A stretch of DNA of 64,000 nucleotides from Methanothermobacter sp. K4. Lineage in GTDB: Archaea; Methanobacteriota; Methanobacteria; Methanobacteriales; Methanothermobacteraceae. Below the pieces are notes generated by a model that saw only the letters and a program-made list of their open reading frames with translations, was not told the origin of the DNA and ran no database searches. Location: the NCBI RefSeq assembly GCF_022014235.1, contig NZ_JAKLTD010000002.1, forward strand, positions 39,328 to 103,327, read 5' to 3'. A program made the translations under genes and the position numbers. Positions 27,353-35,221 of the stretch are shown here, one piece after another. The number at the start of each line of letters is the position of its first letter. Positions within the stretch are counted from its first letter, which is position 1.

Positions 27353-28402
27353 ATGAGTATAATCCGTGACGAGGATGGATACGCATTCACACCACTTGCA
27401 GTACTCCTCTTCATACCGGTAATTGTAATCGCAATATCCTATGGGAGTATAGCCAATGAGGCCAACATGCTGGCAGCCCTTACAATGGGTGGTGATGTCA
27501 CCGTAACGGTGGTTGGATCAATATACTCGACCGTTGAGAAGGCTGCTGCGGATGCAGGGCGTAACGCGGCATACAATGCATCAAGGAACGTTATAGATAA
27601 CGCTGAGTTCTTCCAGGCCGGCACCAGCAAGGCCAACATAACAAGGAACATAGTTGATGCCATAAATGATAACGTCATAAACACGTCACAGGAGCTTGAA
27701 GGGCAGACAGGCCGCCAGATCTACATCAACAATATACCCATAACCAATTACACCAACGCCACATTCACAACATCCGATGTTACAATAACACAGAATGACC
27801 CCTTCGGGTTCTCAGTTGAGATACGCGGAGGCATACCTGTGAAGGTTGTCCAGAGGGACCAGGTCTATGAGTTCAGGCTGCCACAGGTGTCATCCTATGT
27901 GAGCCTGGAGGGCATAGAGGACCCCTACATATGGATAAACACCAAGTTCCGTGCAAGTAACGTGATCTACAAGTACCCCTACTATGCAAGTAACGGTACA
28001 TATGCAGATTACAGGCTCAATGAGAGCGTCGACAGTGATGGGAGACTCCAGAACCTCTGGTACTGCCTCAACGGCACCGACAACCCCAGTAACATAACGC
28101 CAAGGCCCTACTACTTCGTGGATCCATATGGCCTATCATTCTTTGACCGCCTCGAAAACAGGTCATCATCTGCAGACCCCCAGTACACAAGGATGAGCAC
28201 CTTCATAATAGGGGACCCACTCCTTGAGGACCACAACGGCAACCAGTACATCTCAAAGGTTGACAGGGAGTACTTCCTTGGAATCGCCGGGACAACCATC
28301 AAGGTAAGGAACAGTGTCATGTATGACCCTCTTGGATGTCCATTCTGCCTCTCAGCGACATATAAGGACCTCCTGGGACTTGCAGCAAACAATTACAGTT
28401 AA
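27353..28402 (+). CDS. Pilin-like surface protein, sequon-rich
   Basis: 349 aa from ATG 27353, with GAGGAG about seven bases upstream. A GTG at 27338 overlaps the previous gene and is less likely. The N-terminus IIRDEDGYAFTPLAVLLFIPVIVIAISYGS has a charged leader ending DG and a hydrophobic helix. The mature part contains about ten sequons and a Cys-pair region near the end (PLGCPFCLSATY). It sits in the run of similar genes, so co-expression with the 690-aa protein is likely. Confidence 0.7.
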   Translation: MSIIRDEDGYAFTPLAVLLFIPVIVIAISYGSIANEANMLAALTMGGDVTVTVVGSIYSTVEKAAADAGRNAAYNASRNVIDNAEFFQAGTSKANITRNIVDAINDNVINTSQELEGQTGRQIYINNIPITNYTNATFTTSDVTITQNDPFGFSVEIRGGIPVKVVQRDQVYEFRLPQVSSYVSLEGIEDPYIWINTKFRASNVIYKYPYYASNGTYADYRLNESVDSDGRLQNLWYCLNGTDNPSNITPRPYYFVDPYGLSFFDRLENRSSSADPQYTRMSTFIIGDPLLEDHNGNQYISKVDREYFLGIAGTTIKVRNSVMYDPLGCPFCLSATYKDLLGLAANNYS

Positions 28403-28411
28403 GGTGATTTA

Positions 28412-28807
28412 ATGGATGATGCTGGTGTTTTAAGCATAGACTTCCTCTTCGCAACACTGATAGCTCTCATCATAATCGCAGGGATGGTAAGCATAGTGGA
28501 CAGTGAACTCTCAAGGACACAGGCGGGTGAACTTGGCGAGGCCAGGATGATGGGTGAGCGTGTTGTGGGCGCTGTGAATGCAGCCTACACCAATGGACCA
28601 GGGTATTCTGTTAACCTCACATTAACCTCTGATTTTCCATACACCATTGAGGTGAGGAATGGCAGGGTCACCGTGTTCTATAATTCAAACACTATCCGGC
28701 TCAACCTTATACCCAAGGTCAACGTGACAACGACCAACATGACACCTGGATTCACATACACTGTGAGGAACCAGAACGGCACCATAACCATAAGTAAAGT
28801 CACCTGA
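28412..28807 (+). CDS. Small pilin-like protein
   Basis: 131 aa. The leader MDDAG is followed by VLSIDFLFATLIALIIIAGMV, a class III-like signal with a hydrophobic helix. GGTGATTT lies just upstream. The rest is beta-rich and contains sequons. Its size is typical of a minor pilin. Confidence 0.75.
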   Translation: MDDAGVLSIDFLFATLIALIIIAGMVSIVDSELSRTQAGELGEARMMGERVVGAVNAAYTNGPGYSVNLTLTSDFPYTIEVRNGRVTVFYNSNTIRLNLIPKVNVTTTNMTPGFTYTVRNQNGTITISKVT

Positions 28808-28832
28808 GCAATCAAACTCTGGAGGATCTCTC

Positions 28833-29234
28833 TTGTTTAGTGACCTTAGATGGGAGTATAAGGCCCTTGCAATCATCGCCATCATAGCGACTCTTGTAAC
28901 GCTGTACTCATACAGCTCATTCAATCACGGGGAGAGGGTGAGGCTCTCTGATTCCACACAAATCCAGCCCCAGCCACAGCCGGTACCTGTGAGTGTACCC
29001 AACATGACAGATAACAGAACAAACACAACAGAGAATGTTACGGCTGAGGAGGCCAGGCAGATAGCAGCAGAGTCAGGCTACACTGCAGGCCAGCCCACAA
29101 GGGGCTCAATAAACCTGAACGGCACGGATGTGGAGGTATGGGTTGTCCCCCTCCAGAGGGGTGGGAGGACAGTTAAGGAGGTCTATGTCAGCATGGAGGG
29201 GGGACAGATTGTGGGAAGCAGGGAATTAACCTGA
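28833..29234 (+). CDS. Membrane-anchored PepSY-like protein
   Basis: 133 aa starting at TTG 28833, seven bases after GGAGG. One N-terminal membrane span (about 10-27) is followed by a Pro/Gln-rich stalk and a domain TAEEARQIAAESG ... VEVWVVPLQRGG ... EVYVSMEGGQIVGS that has the PepSY pattern (helix then strands). PepSY domains inhibit or chaperone secreted proteins. It closes the pilin-like gene run. Confidence 0.65.
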   Translation: MFSDLRWEYKALAIIAIIATLVTLYSYSSFNHGERVRLSDSTQIQPQPQPVPVSVPNMTDNRTNTTENVTAEEARQIAAESGYTAGQPTRGSINLNGTDVEVWVVPLQRGGRTVKEVYVSMEGGQIVGSRELT

Positions 29235-29307
29235 TTAAGCAGTTCCACAGAATCCTTATTCTATCCCCTCTAAGGAGGGAATTCACCTGGGCCGTGGATA
29301 ATCACAA

Positions 29308-29317
29308 CATATTTAAG
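29308..29317 (+). promoter_or_regulatory. TATA box before the 266-aa membrane protein
   Basis: CATATTTAAG; the expected start of transcription near 29335-29342 excludes the upstream TTG 29334 as start codon and supports ATG 29382. Confidence 0.5.
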
Positions 29318-29381
29318 GCCAGCTGAGATACTATTGGTAAGTGATGGAAGCGCCCCCTCAAAAGGATTCACGGTGAATAAA

Positions 29382-30182
29382 ATGGATGTTCTGAGTGTAA
29401 TCATAATGCTGGCCCTATTTTTGCTTCTACTTGCATTCATATTCTCCGCTGGTCTCATGACTCCAGTAATTGGCAGAAAAAACTTGCTTTTTGTGGTATT
29501 CATAGGCTTCATCGCAGGGACCGTTGGCGGCGCATTTCTTATTTCACCGGTCTACGATGAGATCCCTGAAATTGCAAGGAGCATATACCTATCAACATCT
29601 GGAGCCACAGAAAGTGTAACTGCGGATGTCTCAACAGGTACCGATATAGAGAGGCTCAAAGCGGATCTAGCCTCCCAGGAGGGGGTTGTGGATGTCCACT
29701 CTGAGGGGATCGTGATAAAGACTGATAAATTCACAGAGGAACGTAAAAGAATAATAGAGGATAAAATAGCAGTTATAGACTCCAATATAACCTCATGGAA
29801 GGTCTACACGAATGGTACAATAATTTTACAGGTAAAAAGGGGATACAACCCTGTAAATGCCCTTGAAAACCTTGCAGAGTGGCTCATGTACACTGGAGGC
29901 ATAAACACAAGGTACAGCACAGTCAAACTGGTGGTGGAGGTGAAACCAGCAAATGTCGATTCAGTCGTCTCCTACCTTGAGGCCAGGGACATCGTTGTAA
30001 CAGGCGTCAGGGGCCCTGCAGAGGAGAAGGTGGCTGAACTCAGAAGGTCTTTACCGGCTAAATCAAATATAGTACTTTCCTGTGGTATTCTTGGAGTGAT
30101 AACTGGCCTTGCAGGTGTTTTCATAGACTCCATCATGGGTTTCCTCAGGAACATCTACAGGAAGTACAGGGGTGAAGCATGA
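29382..30182 (+). CDS. Conserved membrane protein of unknown function
   Basis: 266 aa from ATG 29382 (GGTGA 29372-29376, spacing five). Two N-terminal membrane spans are followed by a soluble region containing two similar alpha/beta stretches (DIERLKADLASQEGVVDVHS and PVNALENLAEWLMYTG...), and a last membrane span near 235-255. It overlaps dph6 by 4 bp. I do not recognise the family; position suggests either the end of the surface-protein locus or a partner of dph6. Confidence 0.65.
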   Translation: MDVLSVIIMLALFLLLLAFIFSAGLMTPVIGRKNLLFVVFIGFIAGTVGGAFLISPVYDEIPEIARSIYLSTSGATESVTADVSTGTDIERLKADLASQEGVVDVHSEGIVIKTDKFTEERKRIIEDKIAVIDSNITSWKVYTNGTIILQVKRGYNPVNALENLAEWLMYTGGINTRYSTVKLVVEVKPANVDSVVSYLEARDIVVTGVRGPAEEKVAELRRSLPAKSNIVLSCGILGVITGLAGVFIDSIMGFLRNIYRKYRGEA

Positions 30183-30859
30183 GGTCTGCGGTTCTTTATT
30201 CAGGGGGTAAGGACAGTACCATGGCCCTATACCATGCGCTTCAGGAGTCTGAGGTCCGATTCCTGGTTTCCATGGTATCAGATAACCCCGAGTCCCACAT
30301 GTACCACGTGCCAAACATCGAACTCACATCCCTCCTCGCAGAGGCCCTTGGAATACCCCTCATTGAATCCAGGACTGAGGGTGTTGAGGAGGAGGAGGTT
30401 GAGGACCTTGCAGAGACCCTTTCCATGCTGAAGGAGAGGGGTATAGATGCTGTTTACTCTGGGGCACTCTACTCTGAGTATCAGAGGTCAAGGATAGATG
30501 AGGTCTGCAGTAGGCTGGGTCTGAAGTCGGTGGCACCCCTCTGGCACAGGGACCCGCTGGATTACATGAAGGAGGTTGTTGACCTTGGATTCAGGGTCAT
30601 GGTAACAGCGGTTGCAGCCGAGGGCCTGGATGAGTCGTGGCTCGGGAGGATTGTTGACAGAGAGATGATCTCTGAGCTTGCAGATCTCAGTGAGAGGTAC
30701 GGTATAAACCCTGCCTTTGAGGGTGGTGAGGCAGAGACCCTTGTCCTTGATGGCCCCATATTTAAAAAGAGACTTGAGATACTTGAATATGAAAAGAAGT
30801 GGTTCTTTGATAACGGATTCCTGGATATAAAAAGGGCTGTGCTTGTTGATAAGGATTAG
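30179..30859 (+). CDS. Diphthine-ammonia ligase-like ATP pyrophosphatase (Dph6 family)
   Basis: 226 aa with the adenine-nucleotide alpha-hydrolase loop YSGGKDSTMAL at the N-terminus and the family block EGGEAETLVLDGP. Dph6 performs the final amidation of diphthamide on elongation factor 2. The archaeal protein lacks the eukaryotic C-terminal extension. It starts within the stop of the upstream gene (ATGA). The 3' end is duplicated 48 bp downstream. Confidence 0.85.
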   Translation: MRSAVLYSGGKDSTMALYHALQESEVRFLVSMVSDNPESHMYHVPNIELTSLLAEALGIPLIESRTEGVEEEEVEDLAETLSMLKERGIDAVYSGALYSEYQRSRIDEVCSRLGLKSVAPLWHRDPLDYMKEVVDLGFRVMVTAVAAEGLDESWLGRIVDREMISELADLSERYGINPAFEGGEAETLVLDGPIFKKRLEILEYEKKWFFDNGFLDIKRAVLVDKD

Positions 30860-30910
30860 TTTTTATTTTCTTTTAGTTATGTAGCTGTGCTTTTTGATAA
30901 GGATTAGTTT
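30836..30910 (+). repeat. Duplicated 3' end of the dph6-like gene
   Basis: 30836-30862 and 30884-30910 match at 26 of 27 bases, offset 48. Copy 1 ends the gene; copy 2 abuts the stop codon of the convergent gene. Confidence 0.93.
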
Positions 30911-30917
30911 CTAATCC
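30901..30917. terminator. Hairpin between convergent genes
   Basis: GGATTAG (30901-30907) and CTAATCC (30911-30917) form a perfect 7-bp stem with a TTT loop. One arm is the duplicated dph6 tail and the other is the true 3' end of the minus-strand gene. A bidirectional terminator role is plausible. Confidence 0.5.
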
Positions 30918-31315
30918 ACACTTTCACCCCTATCCCTGGATACATCAGGTGCAAGCCAGTCAATGATCCCAATTATATCATCTGATTCAATCTCAACCAT
31001 TATGTCTCCCAGAGGGGTGATGGGTTCCTCGAGAACATTGACACGTCCTATGAGGGCCGCCTGCTTGTTTATGTAAATACGGGTTGATTTACCTCTGATG
31101 TTCTTAAGCAGGATTTCCCGCGCGGTTAACCGTATCCTTCGCCTCTCAAGGGCCTCCCTGAGTTCACTGAGGCTTTCAATATTGCCTTTACCCTTCAGAA
31201 AATCTCCACCACTCTCAACTTCAAGGTCTGGAAATACGTTCATAACGGCCTCCCTGACCTTTTCAGGGTCCTCTGTTGCTCGCACCGGAACCTCAACCCT
31301 CACGGCATCCATCAT
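30911..31315 (-). CDS. Conserved archaeal protein (UPF0201-like)
   Basis: 134 aa (MMDAVRVEVPVRATEDPEKVREAVMNVFPDL...). It looks like an archaeal family related to RNA-associated L5-like folds and is annotated mainly as uncharacterised. ATG 31315 overlaps the stop of the upstream kinase-like gene by 4 bp and has GGAGG four bases upstream. The C-terminus (GDIMVEIESDDIIGIIDWLAPD) is typical. No catalytic motif is seen. Confidence 0.7.
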   Translation of the reverse strand: MMDAVRVEVPVRATEDPEKVREAVMNVFPDLEVESGGDFLKGKGNIESLSELREALERRRIRLTAREILLKNIRGKSTRIYINKQAALIGRVNVLEEPITPLGDIMVEIESDDIIGIIDWLAPDVSRDRGESVD

Positions 31316-31848
31316 CTTGCCTCCTCGCATAGTTTCCTCAGTATCTTTTTTGCCTGGTTTTTTATCTTCCAGATGGGGCCCTCATTGATTATCATGTAAT
31401 CTGAGGTTGCTATCACATTTCCTATTCCAAATCCAAGTTCCCTTTCATCCCTTTCAACGAATTCAGTGTAACTTGATGTATCATCCTCTCTTCTACGCTT
31501 TTTAAGGCGTCTGAATCTTGTCTTTCGCGTTGAAAATACAGATATCACCCTGAATCCAGGGAAGTTCTCCCTGAATATCTCGACCTCGTGGGGGCTCCTT
31601 ATTCCCTCTATAAGGAACCTCTCAGATTCTGCCTTCTGTATCCTTTCAACACACTTCTCGGCAACAATGTATTCACCGTATTCCTCTCTGAGGCGGACAG
31701 CCGTCACTCCAGGGTCCTCACCGCGTTTTCTGGCTTCATCCCTTATAACGTCGCCCATCCTTATAACCTGAAATCCCATGGACTCGGCGACCCTTGATAC
31801 GACGCCCTTACCTGCTCCTGGCATCCCTGAAACTCCAATAACCACCAT
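31312..31848 (-). CDS. P-loop kinase-like protein (UPF0200, dephospho-CoA/adenylate kinase-related)
   Basis: 178 aa from ATG 31848. The Walker A is GMPGAGKGV near the N-terminus and the rest has nucleoside-monophosphate-kinase layout (GDVIRDEARKRG; RFLIEGIRSPHEV; RLKKRRREDD as an LID-like basic segment). The family is conserved in archaea without a settled substrate. The next gene upstream makes phosphopantothenate for CoA, which keeps a CoA-related role possible. It is coupled to UPF0201. Confidence 0.75.
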   Translation of the reverse strand: MVVIGVSGMPGAGKGVVSRVAESMGFQVIRMGDVIRDEARKRGEDPGVTAVRLREEYGEYIVAEKCVERIQKAESERFLIEGIRSPHEVEIFRENFPGFRVISVFSTRKTRFRRLKKRRREDDTSSYTEFVERDERELGFGIGNVIATSDYMIINEGPIWKIKNQAKKILRKLCEEAR

Positions 31849-31864
31849 AATTACACACTCTGAT

Positions 31865-32626
31865 TTATTCTTGGGAAGACTCAACCTCTGGATTGTAACG
31901 CCTTATATCAAGCAATTTTATGGTTTCCCTAAGGTTTTCTGTGTTGTCAAATTCCCTGAGGATCCCCTCAAGTTCCTCCCTTGGGGTACCCCTGAGTTCC
32001 CTTACAGCATCCATCAGGGCCGGCAAAGCCCTTACAATGTTATCTGTTATGCTTATACTGGCTCTCCGCGATGTACGTGATAGGGGGTTGAGGTCCACGG
32101 TTATAACGGTTTTCCCGGATTTTCTAAGTATCTCGGTCCTGTCACCATCCTCGAGGGGCACAAGGACTGTATCGGCGCTGTATATGCCTTCAGGACTTGC
32201 TGTTGCCCTTGGGCTCATTATACCATCTATGTGTACGAGTTCGCCTGTTCCAAGGACCTCTGATGCCCCATGTTCCCTCAGGACCTCCTCGATGAGTTTC
32301 ACCCTTTTCTCTGTCCTGTGGAAGAGGTTTATCTCGATTTTTCCTCCAATCTCCCCTGCAAGTTCCACCACCTCTGCAGGGACAAGGGCCGCAGTGTTTC
32401 CATTAACTGAAATTACAGGTTTTTCTGAAAGGAGAAGAGCTGCTGCTGCAGCCCTTATGGCTTTCCTGGCGGGTTCTGTTGTCTCTTCACCCAGAAGGTA
32501 GTCAAAGGCCTCACCCCTTCCATGGGCGATCATCCCCGAATCTGCAAGTATTCCCCTTCGCCAGGCATCTGTTATTTTTTCTCTCTGTATAAGTGAATGG
32601 TAGCGTGGATGGTCCCTTGAAATCAT
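31865..32626 (-). CDS. 4-phosphopantoate-beta-alanine ligase (archaeal phosphopantothenate synthetase)
   Basis: 253 aa. It matches the archaeal family (HPRYHSLIQREKI, GRGEAFDYLLGEETT, INLFHRTEKRVKLIEEVL, DLNPLSRTSRRASISITDNIVRA) that condenses phosphopantoate with beta-alanine in CoA synthesis, replacing bacterial pantothenate synthetase. Little ribosome-binding sequence precedes ATG 32626, and a TATA-like TTATTAAATG lies about 25-30 bases upstream, suggesting a leaderless or nearly leaderless transcript. Three minus-strand genes follow in series. Confidence 0.85.
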   Translation of the reverse strand: MISRDHPRYHSLIQREKITDAWRRGILADSGMIAHGRGEAFDYLLGEETTEPARKAIRAAAAALLLSEKPVISVNGNTAALVPAEVVELAGEIGGKIEINLFHRTEKRVKLIEEVLREHGASEVLGTGELVHIDGIMSPRATASPEGIYSADTVLVPLEDGDRTEILRKSGKTVITVDLNPLSRTSRRASISITDNIVRALPALMDAVRELRGTPREELEGILREFDNTENLRETIKLLDIRRYNPEVESSQE

Positions 32627-32740
32627 GGTACTCTATTGTACCGGACATTTAATAAGTTTATTTCAACCCGCAGTTTGAGGTGGATGGTCGCCAAATATTT
32701 TATACCAGCTTGAAGATAGAATTAGGAGGAGGAATCCATA

Positions 32741-32956
32741 ATGGAAGAGGAAGTTGAGATCAAACGAAAACCCAGAAAGCCAGAGTATGGGAGAAATCTC
32801 TGGGGGATCTACCTTGGATCAATGCTGGTGATCATAGGTGTTATATGGTTTGCCTTTGCATCAGGCCTTATACCACCCCAGTATTCAAGGTTCTGGCCCC
32901 AGGCCCTCCTGGTTATCATCGGGGTTCTTATAATCATAAAATCCATCAGAAACTGA
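32741..32956 (+). CDS. Small two-span membrane protein
   Basis: 71 aa: charged N-terminus ([17 protein letters not shown]), then two hydrophobic helices (about 21-43 and 50-67) joined by a short loop with PPQYSRFWP. The pattern resembles LiaF/DUF5668-type transmembrane segments. GGAGGAGGAATCC precedes the start, and TATTTTATACC near 32697 may be its TATA element. Eleven bp separate it from the M42 peptidase gene. Function unknown. Confidence 0.65.
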   Translation: MEEEVEIKRKPRKPEYGRNLWGIYLGSMLVIIGVIWFAFASGLIPPQYSRFWPQALLVIIGVLIIIKSIRN

Positions 32957-32967
32957 GCGGTGATTGT

Positions 32968-33990
32968 ATGAAGGAACTCATGAAGCGTCTCTCACTTGCC
33001 AGCGGAGTCTCTGGATTTGAGGGAGAGGTAAGGGATATCATAGCATCTGAACTTGAAGGTCATGTTGATAGGATAGAGGAGGACAGGCTGGGTAACATCA
33101 TCGCAACTAAGGGTGGGTCCGGCCCATCGGTAATGCTTGCAGCCCACATGGATGAGATAGGTCTCATGGTGAGGCACATCGATAAGAAGGGCTTCATAAG
33201 GTTTTCAAAGATTGGGGGAATCAGTGACCAGATGATACTCAACCAGGCCGTCTGGATCCATGGGGAGAATGGTCCCGTGATGGGTGTCATTGGATCCAAG
33301 CCACCCCACCGGATGAAGGCCGCTGAGAGGAAGAAGGTAACAACCCATGATAACATGTTCATCGATATAGGGGCAGAGTCCCGTGAGGATGCAGAGGAAC
33401 TTGTCTCTGTGGGGGATCCCATTACATTCCATGCACCCTACAGTGAACTTCCCAATTCCCGCTTCACAGGGAAGGCCCTTGACAACCGTATAGGGTGCCT
33501 TGTAATGGTTGAGGTCCTTAAAAGGGTTGATACTGATGCAACAGTTTACGGTGTTGGAACGGTACAGGAGGAGGTCGGGCTGAAGGGTGCCAAGACCTCG
33601 GCTTTCAAGCTCAACCCGGATATGGCCCTTGCCCTTGACGTCACAATAGCCGGGGATCACCCAGGTATGAAGGAGGAGGAGGCACCGGCGAAGCTTGACG
33701 GTGGCCCTGCCGTCATCCTCACAGATGCGAGTGGGAGGGGTATAATAACCCATCCAAGGGTTAAGGACTGGCTCCTTGAGACCGCAAAGGAGGAGGATAT
33801 ACCGGTGCAGATAGAGGTGAGTGAGGGGGGCACGACCGATGCAACAGCCATTCACCTCACAAGGGAGGGTATACCTGCAGGTGTGGTCTCTGTACCCACA
33901 AGGTACATCCACACAACGGTGAGCATGGCAAGTATGAATGACATCGAGATGACCGTTGACCTTCTTGTTAAGGCAATTGAAAGACTTTAA
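32968..33990 (+). CDS. M42-family metallo-aminopeptidase/endoglucanase-like
   Basis: 340 aa from ATG 32968 (GGTGA four to five bases upstream); longer in-frame extensions overlap the preceding gene and are rejected. The two-metal ligands are in order: His in LAAHMDEIG, Asp in GKALDNRIG, Glu-Glu in VQEEVG, Asp in LALDVTIA and His in TRYIHTT. This is the TET-aminopeptidase family, self-compartmentalising dodecamers that trim peptides in archaea. Full length for the family. Confidence 0.9.
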   Translation: MKELMKRLSLASGVSGFEGEVRDIIASELEGHVDRIEEDRLGNIIATKGGSGPSVMLAAHMDEIGLMVRHIDKKGFIRFSKIGGISDQMILNQAVWIHGENGPVMGVIGSKPPHRMKAAERKKVTTHDNMFIDIGAESREDAEELVSVGDPITFHAPYSELPNSRFTGKALDNRIGCLVMVEVLKRVDTDATVYGVGTVQEEVGLKGAKTSAFKLNPDMALALDVTIAGDHPGMKEEEAPAKLDGGPAVILTDASGRGIITHPRVKDWLLETAKEEDIPVQIEVSEGGTTDATAIHLTREGIPAGVVSVPTRYIHTTVSMASMNDIEMTVDLLVKAIERL

Positions 33991-34012
33991 ACCCCCCACA
34001 CCTATTTTTTCA

Positions 34013-34234
34013 CTAAGGTTTAACGTTCATTCCCCCGTCAAAATAGAAGATGTATGGGCTGTCGCACCAGTTTTCATAGACCTCCACCACATATTTACTG
34101 CCCATGCACACATCGCTGGTCATGATCTCATTCAGAAACTGGCCAACTGTTTCCTCTGAAATTTTCACCCGGCAAGGAAATTCGCACTGTTTTCTCATTT
34201 CAAACACCCTTATTATGACCTTTCTCTTCAACAT
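34013..34234 (-). CDS. Small four-cysteine protein of unknown function
   Basis: 73 aa from ATG 34234, with GGAGG five bases upstream. Basic N-terminus (MLKRKVIIRVFEMRKQ), then Cys in QCEFPC, DVCMG and NWCDSP, and an aromatic acidic tail. Four Cys could bind a metal or form disulfides. Its own TATA element (TTTATATA on the minus strand, near 34280-34290) fits a monocistronic gene. I do not recognise it. Confidence 0.6.
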   Translation of the reverse strand: MLKRKVIIRVFEMRKQCEFPCRVKISEETVGQFLNEIMTSDVCMGSKYVVEVYENWCDSPYIFYFDGGMNVKP

Positions 34235-34415
34235 GCAAACCTCCTTTTGAATAACTCTGATCAATAATGTAATAATGTAATATATAAATTTATCTAATTA
34301 TTACAAAGTTCTGGAGTTAAATGAAATATTGAAAAACACGGAAAAATTTAAAGATTACTTTGTTTAACATACTGTACTGTAAAAATAATTCAGGGACGCA
34401 TCTATTTTTTAGATT

Positions 34416-35129
34416 TCAGTCTTCAGGGTTCTCTATGACCTCAAGACCATTATCTGATATGATGTATGGCACAAATTCAATCGGTGTCCTTGTACTCCTC
34501 ATCTTTATAATATCCATAACCCTCTCCCTTCTACCTGTGTAGGGGTTCTCCCTTTTTATCAGCTTTATGGCCCCGTATACCGCGTAGAGGGCTATCTCAT
34601 TGAACTCCATGGAGGTGGCGCTGTCAAGGATTATCATTGCAGTGATGCCCCTCTTCTTGAGTTCATAGATGAGGAGGTCAAACTGGTCCCGGAACTCATG
34701 TGTCGTGAGTTTCTCTGTATGGCTACCTATACTGTCTATTACAAGCACCTCTGTGTCCTCCGGGATCTCAGACAGTATCTTCTGAAGGTTTCCCTTGACG
34801 GATTCAATACCTATGTGTATCTCTGCCTCTGTGAGCCTCGCCCTTATGGCGGAGAGTCCTATGATCCTCAGGGTGCCTGATTCCATCAGTTCATCTATGT
34901 TCCACCCAAGTGAGGCGCACTGGATCCGCAGGTCGGTTTCATCCTCCTCTGTTGTAACATAGACTGTTTTAAGGCCCTTATTTGCACTCTCAATGGCAAA
35001 GTGGAGTCCCATGATGGTTTTACCGGCCCCTGCGTCACCTGTTACAAGAATACTCCTCCCCTGAGGGTACCCCCCTATTATATCGTCGAGTCCCTTAATC
35101 CCCGTACCTAACCTGGATATAGCATCCAT
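34416..35129 (-). CDS. Single-domain KaiC/RadA-like ATPase
   Basis: 237 aa RecA-fold ATPase of the KaiC-like group. [20 protein letters not shown] is the standard entry, Walker A is GDAGAGKT, the catalytic Glu pair is in [10 protein letters not shown] and Walker B is VLVIDS. Such archaeal proteins are signalling or scaffold ATPases, often paired with two-component genes. It lies 61 bp after a response regulator in the same direction, supporting such a pairing. The spacer carries a duplicated copy of the regulator's 3' end. Confidence 0.85.
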   Translation of the reverse strand: MDAISRLGTGIKGLDDIIGGYPQGRSILVTGDAGAGKTIMGLHFAIESANKGLKTVYVTTEEDETDLRIQCASLGWNIDELMESGTLRIIGLSAIRARLTEAEIHIGIESVKGNLQKILSEIPEDTEVLVIDSIGSHTEKLTTHEFRDQFDLLIYELKKRGITAMIILDSATSMEFNEIALYAVYGAIKLIKRENPYTGRRERVMDIIKMRSTRTPIEFVPYIISDNGLEVIENPED

Positions 35130-35160
35130 TATTTACCCCCCTTAATCCATTCAGATACTG

Positions 35161-35221
35161 TATGAATTCAAATTTGAGGTTCCCCCTCCACTATACCATA
35201 TGGAATTCGAATGTGAGGTTC
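35161..35221 (-). repeat. Duplicated 3' end of the response regulator gene
   Basis: 35161-35182 and 35199-35221 match at 20 positions with one inserted base (offset about 39). The second block is the end of the regulator coding region; the first lies in the spacer before the KaiC-like gene. Confidence 0.7.

Noticed and set aside
33205-33999. 264-codon minus-strand frame over the M42 peptidase
   Set aside because: The sense frame has all metal ligands in order; the antisense frame is a by-product of codon bias.
34261-34290. AATAATGT repeated as a possible microsatellite
   Set aside because: Only two short units in an AT-rich promoter; better explained by the TATA region.
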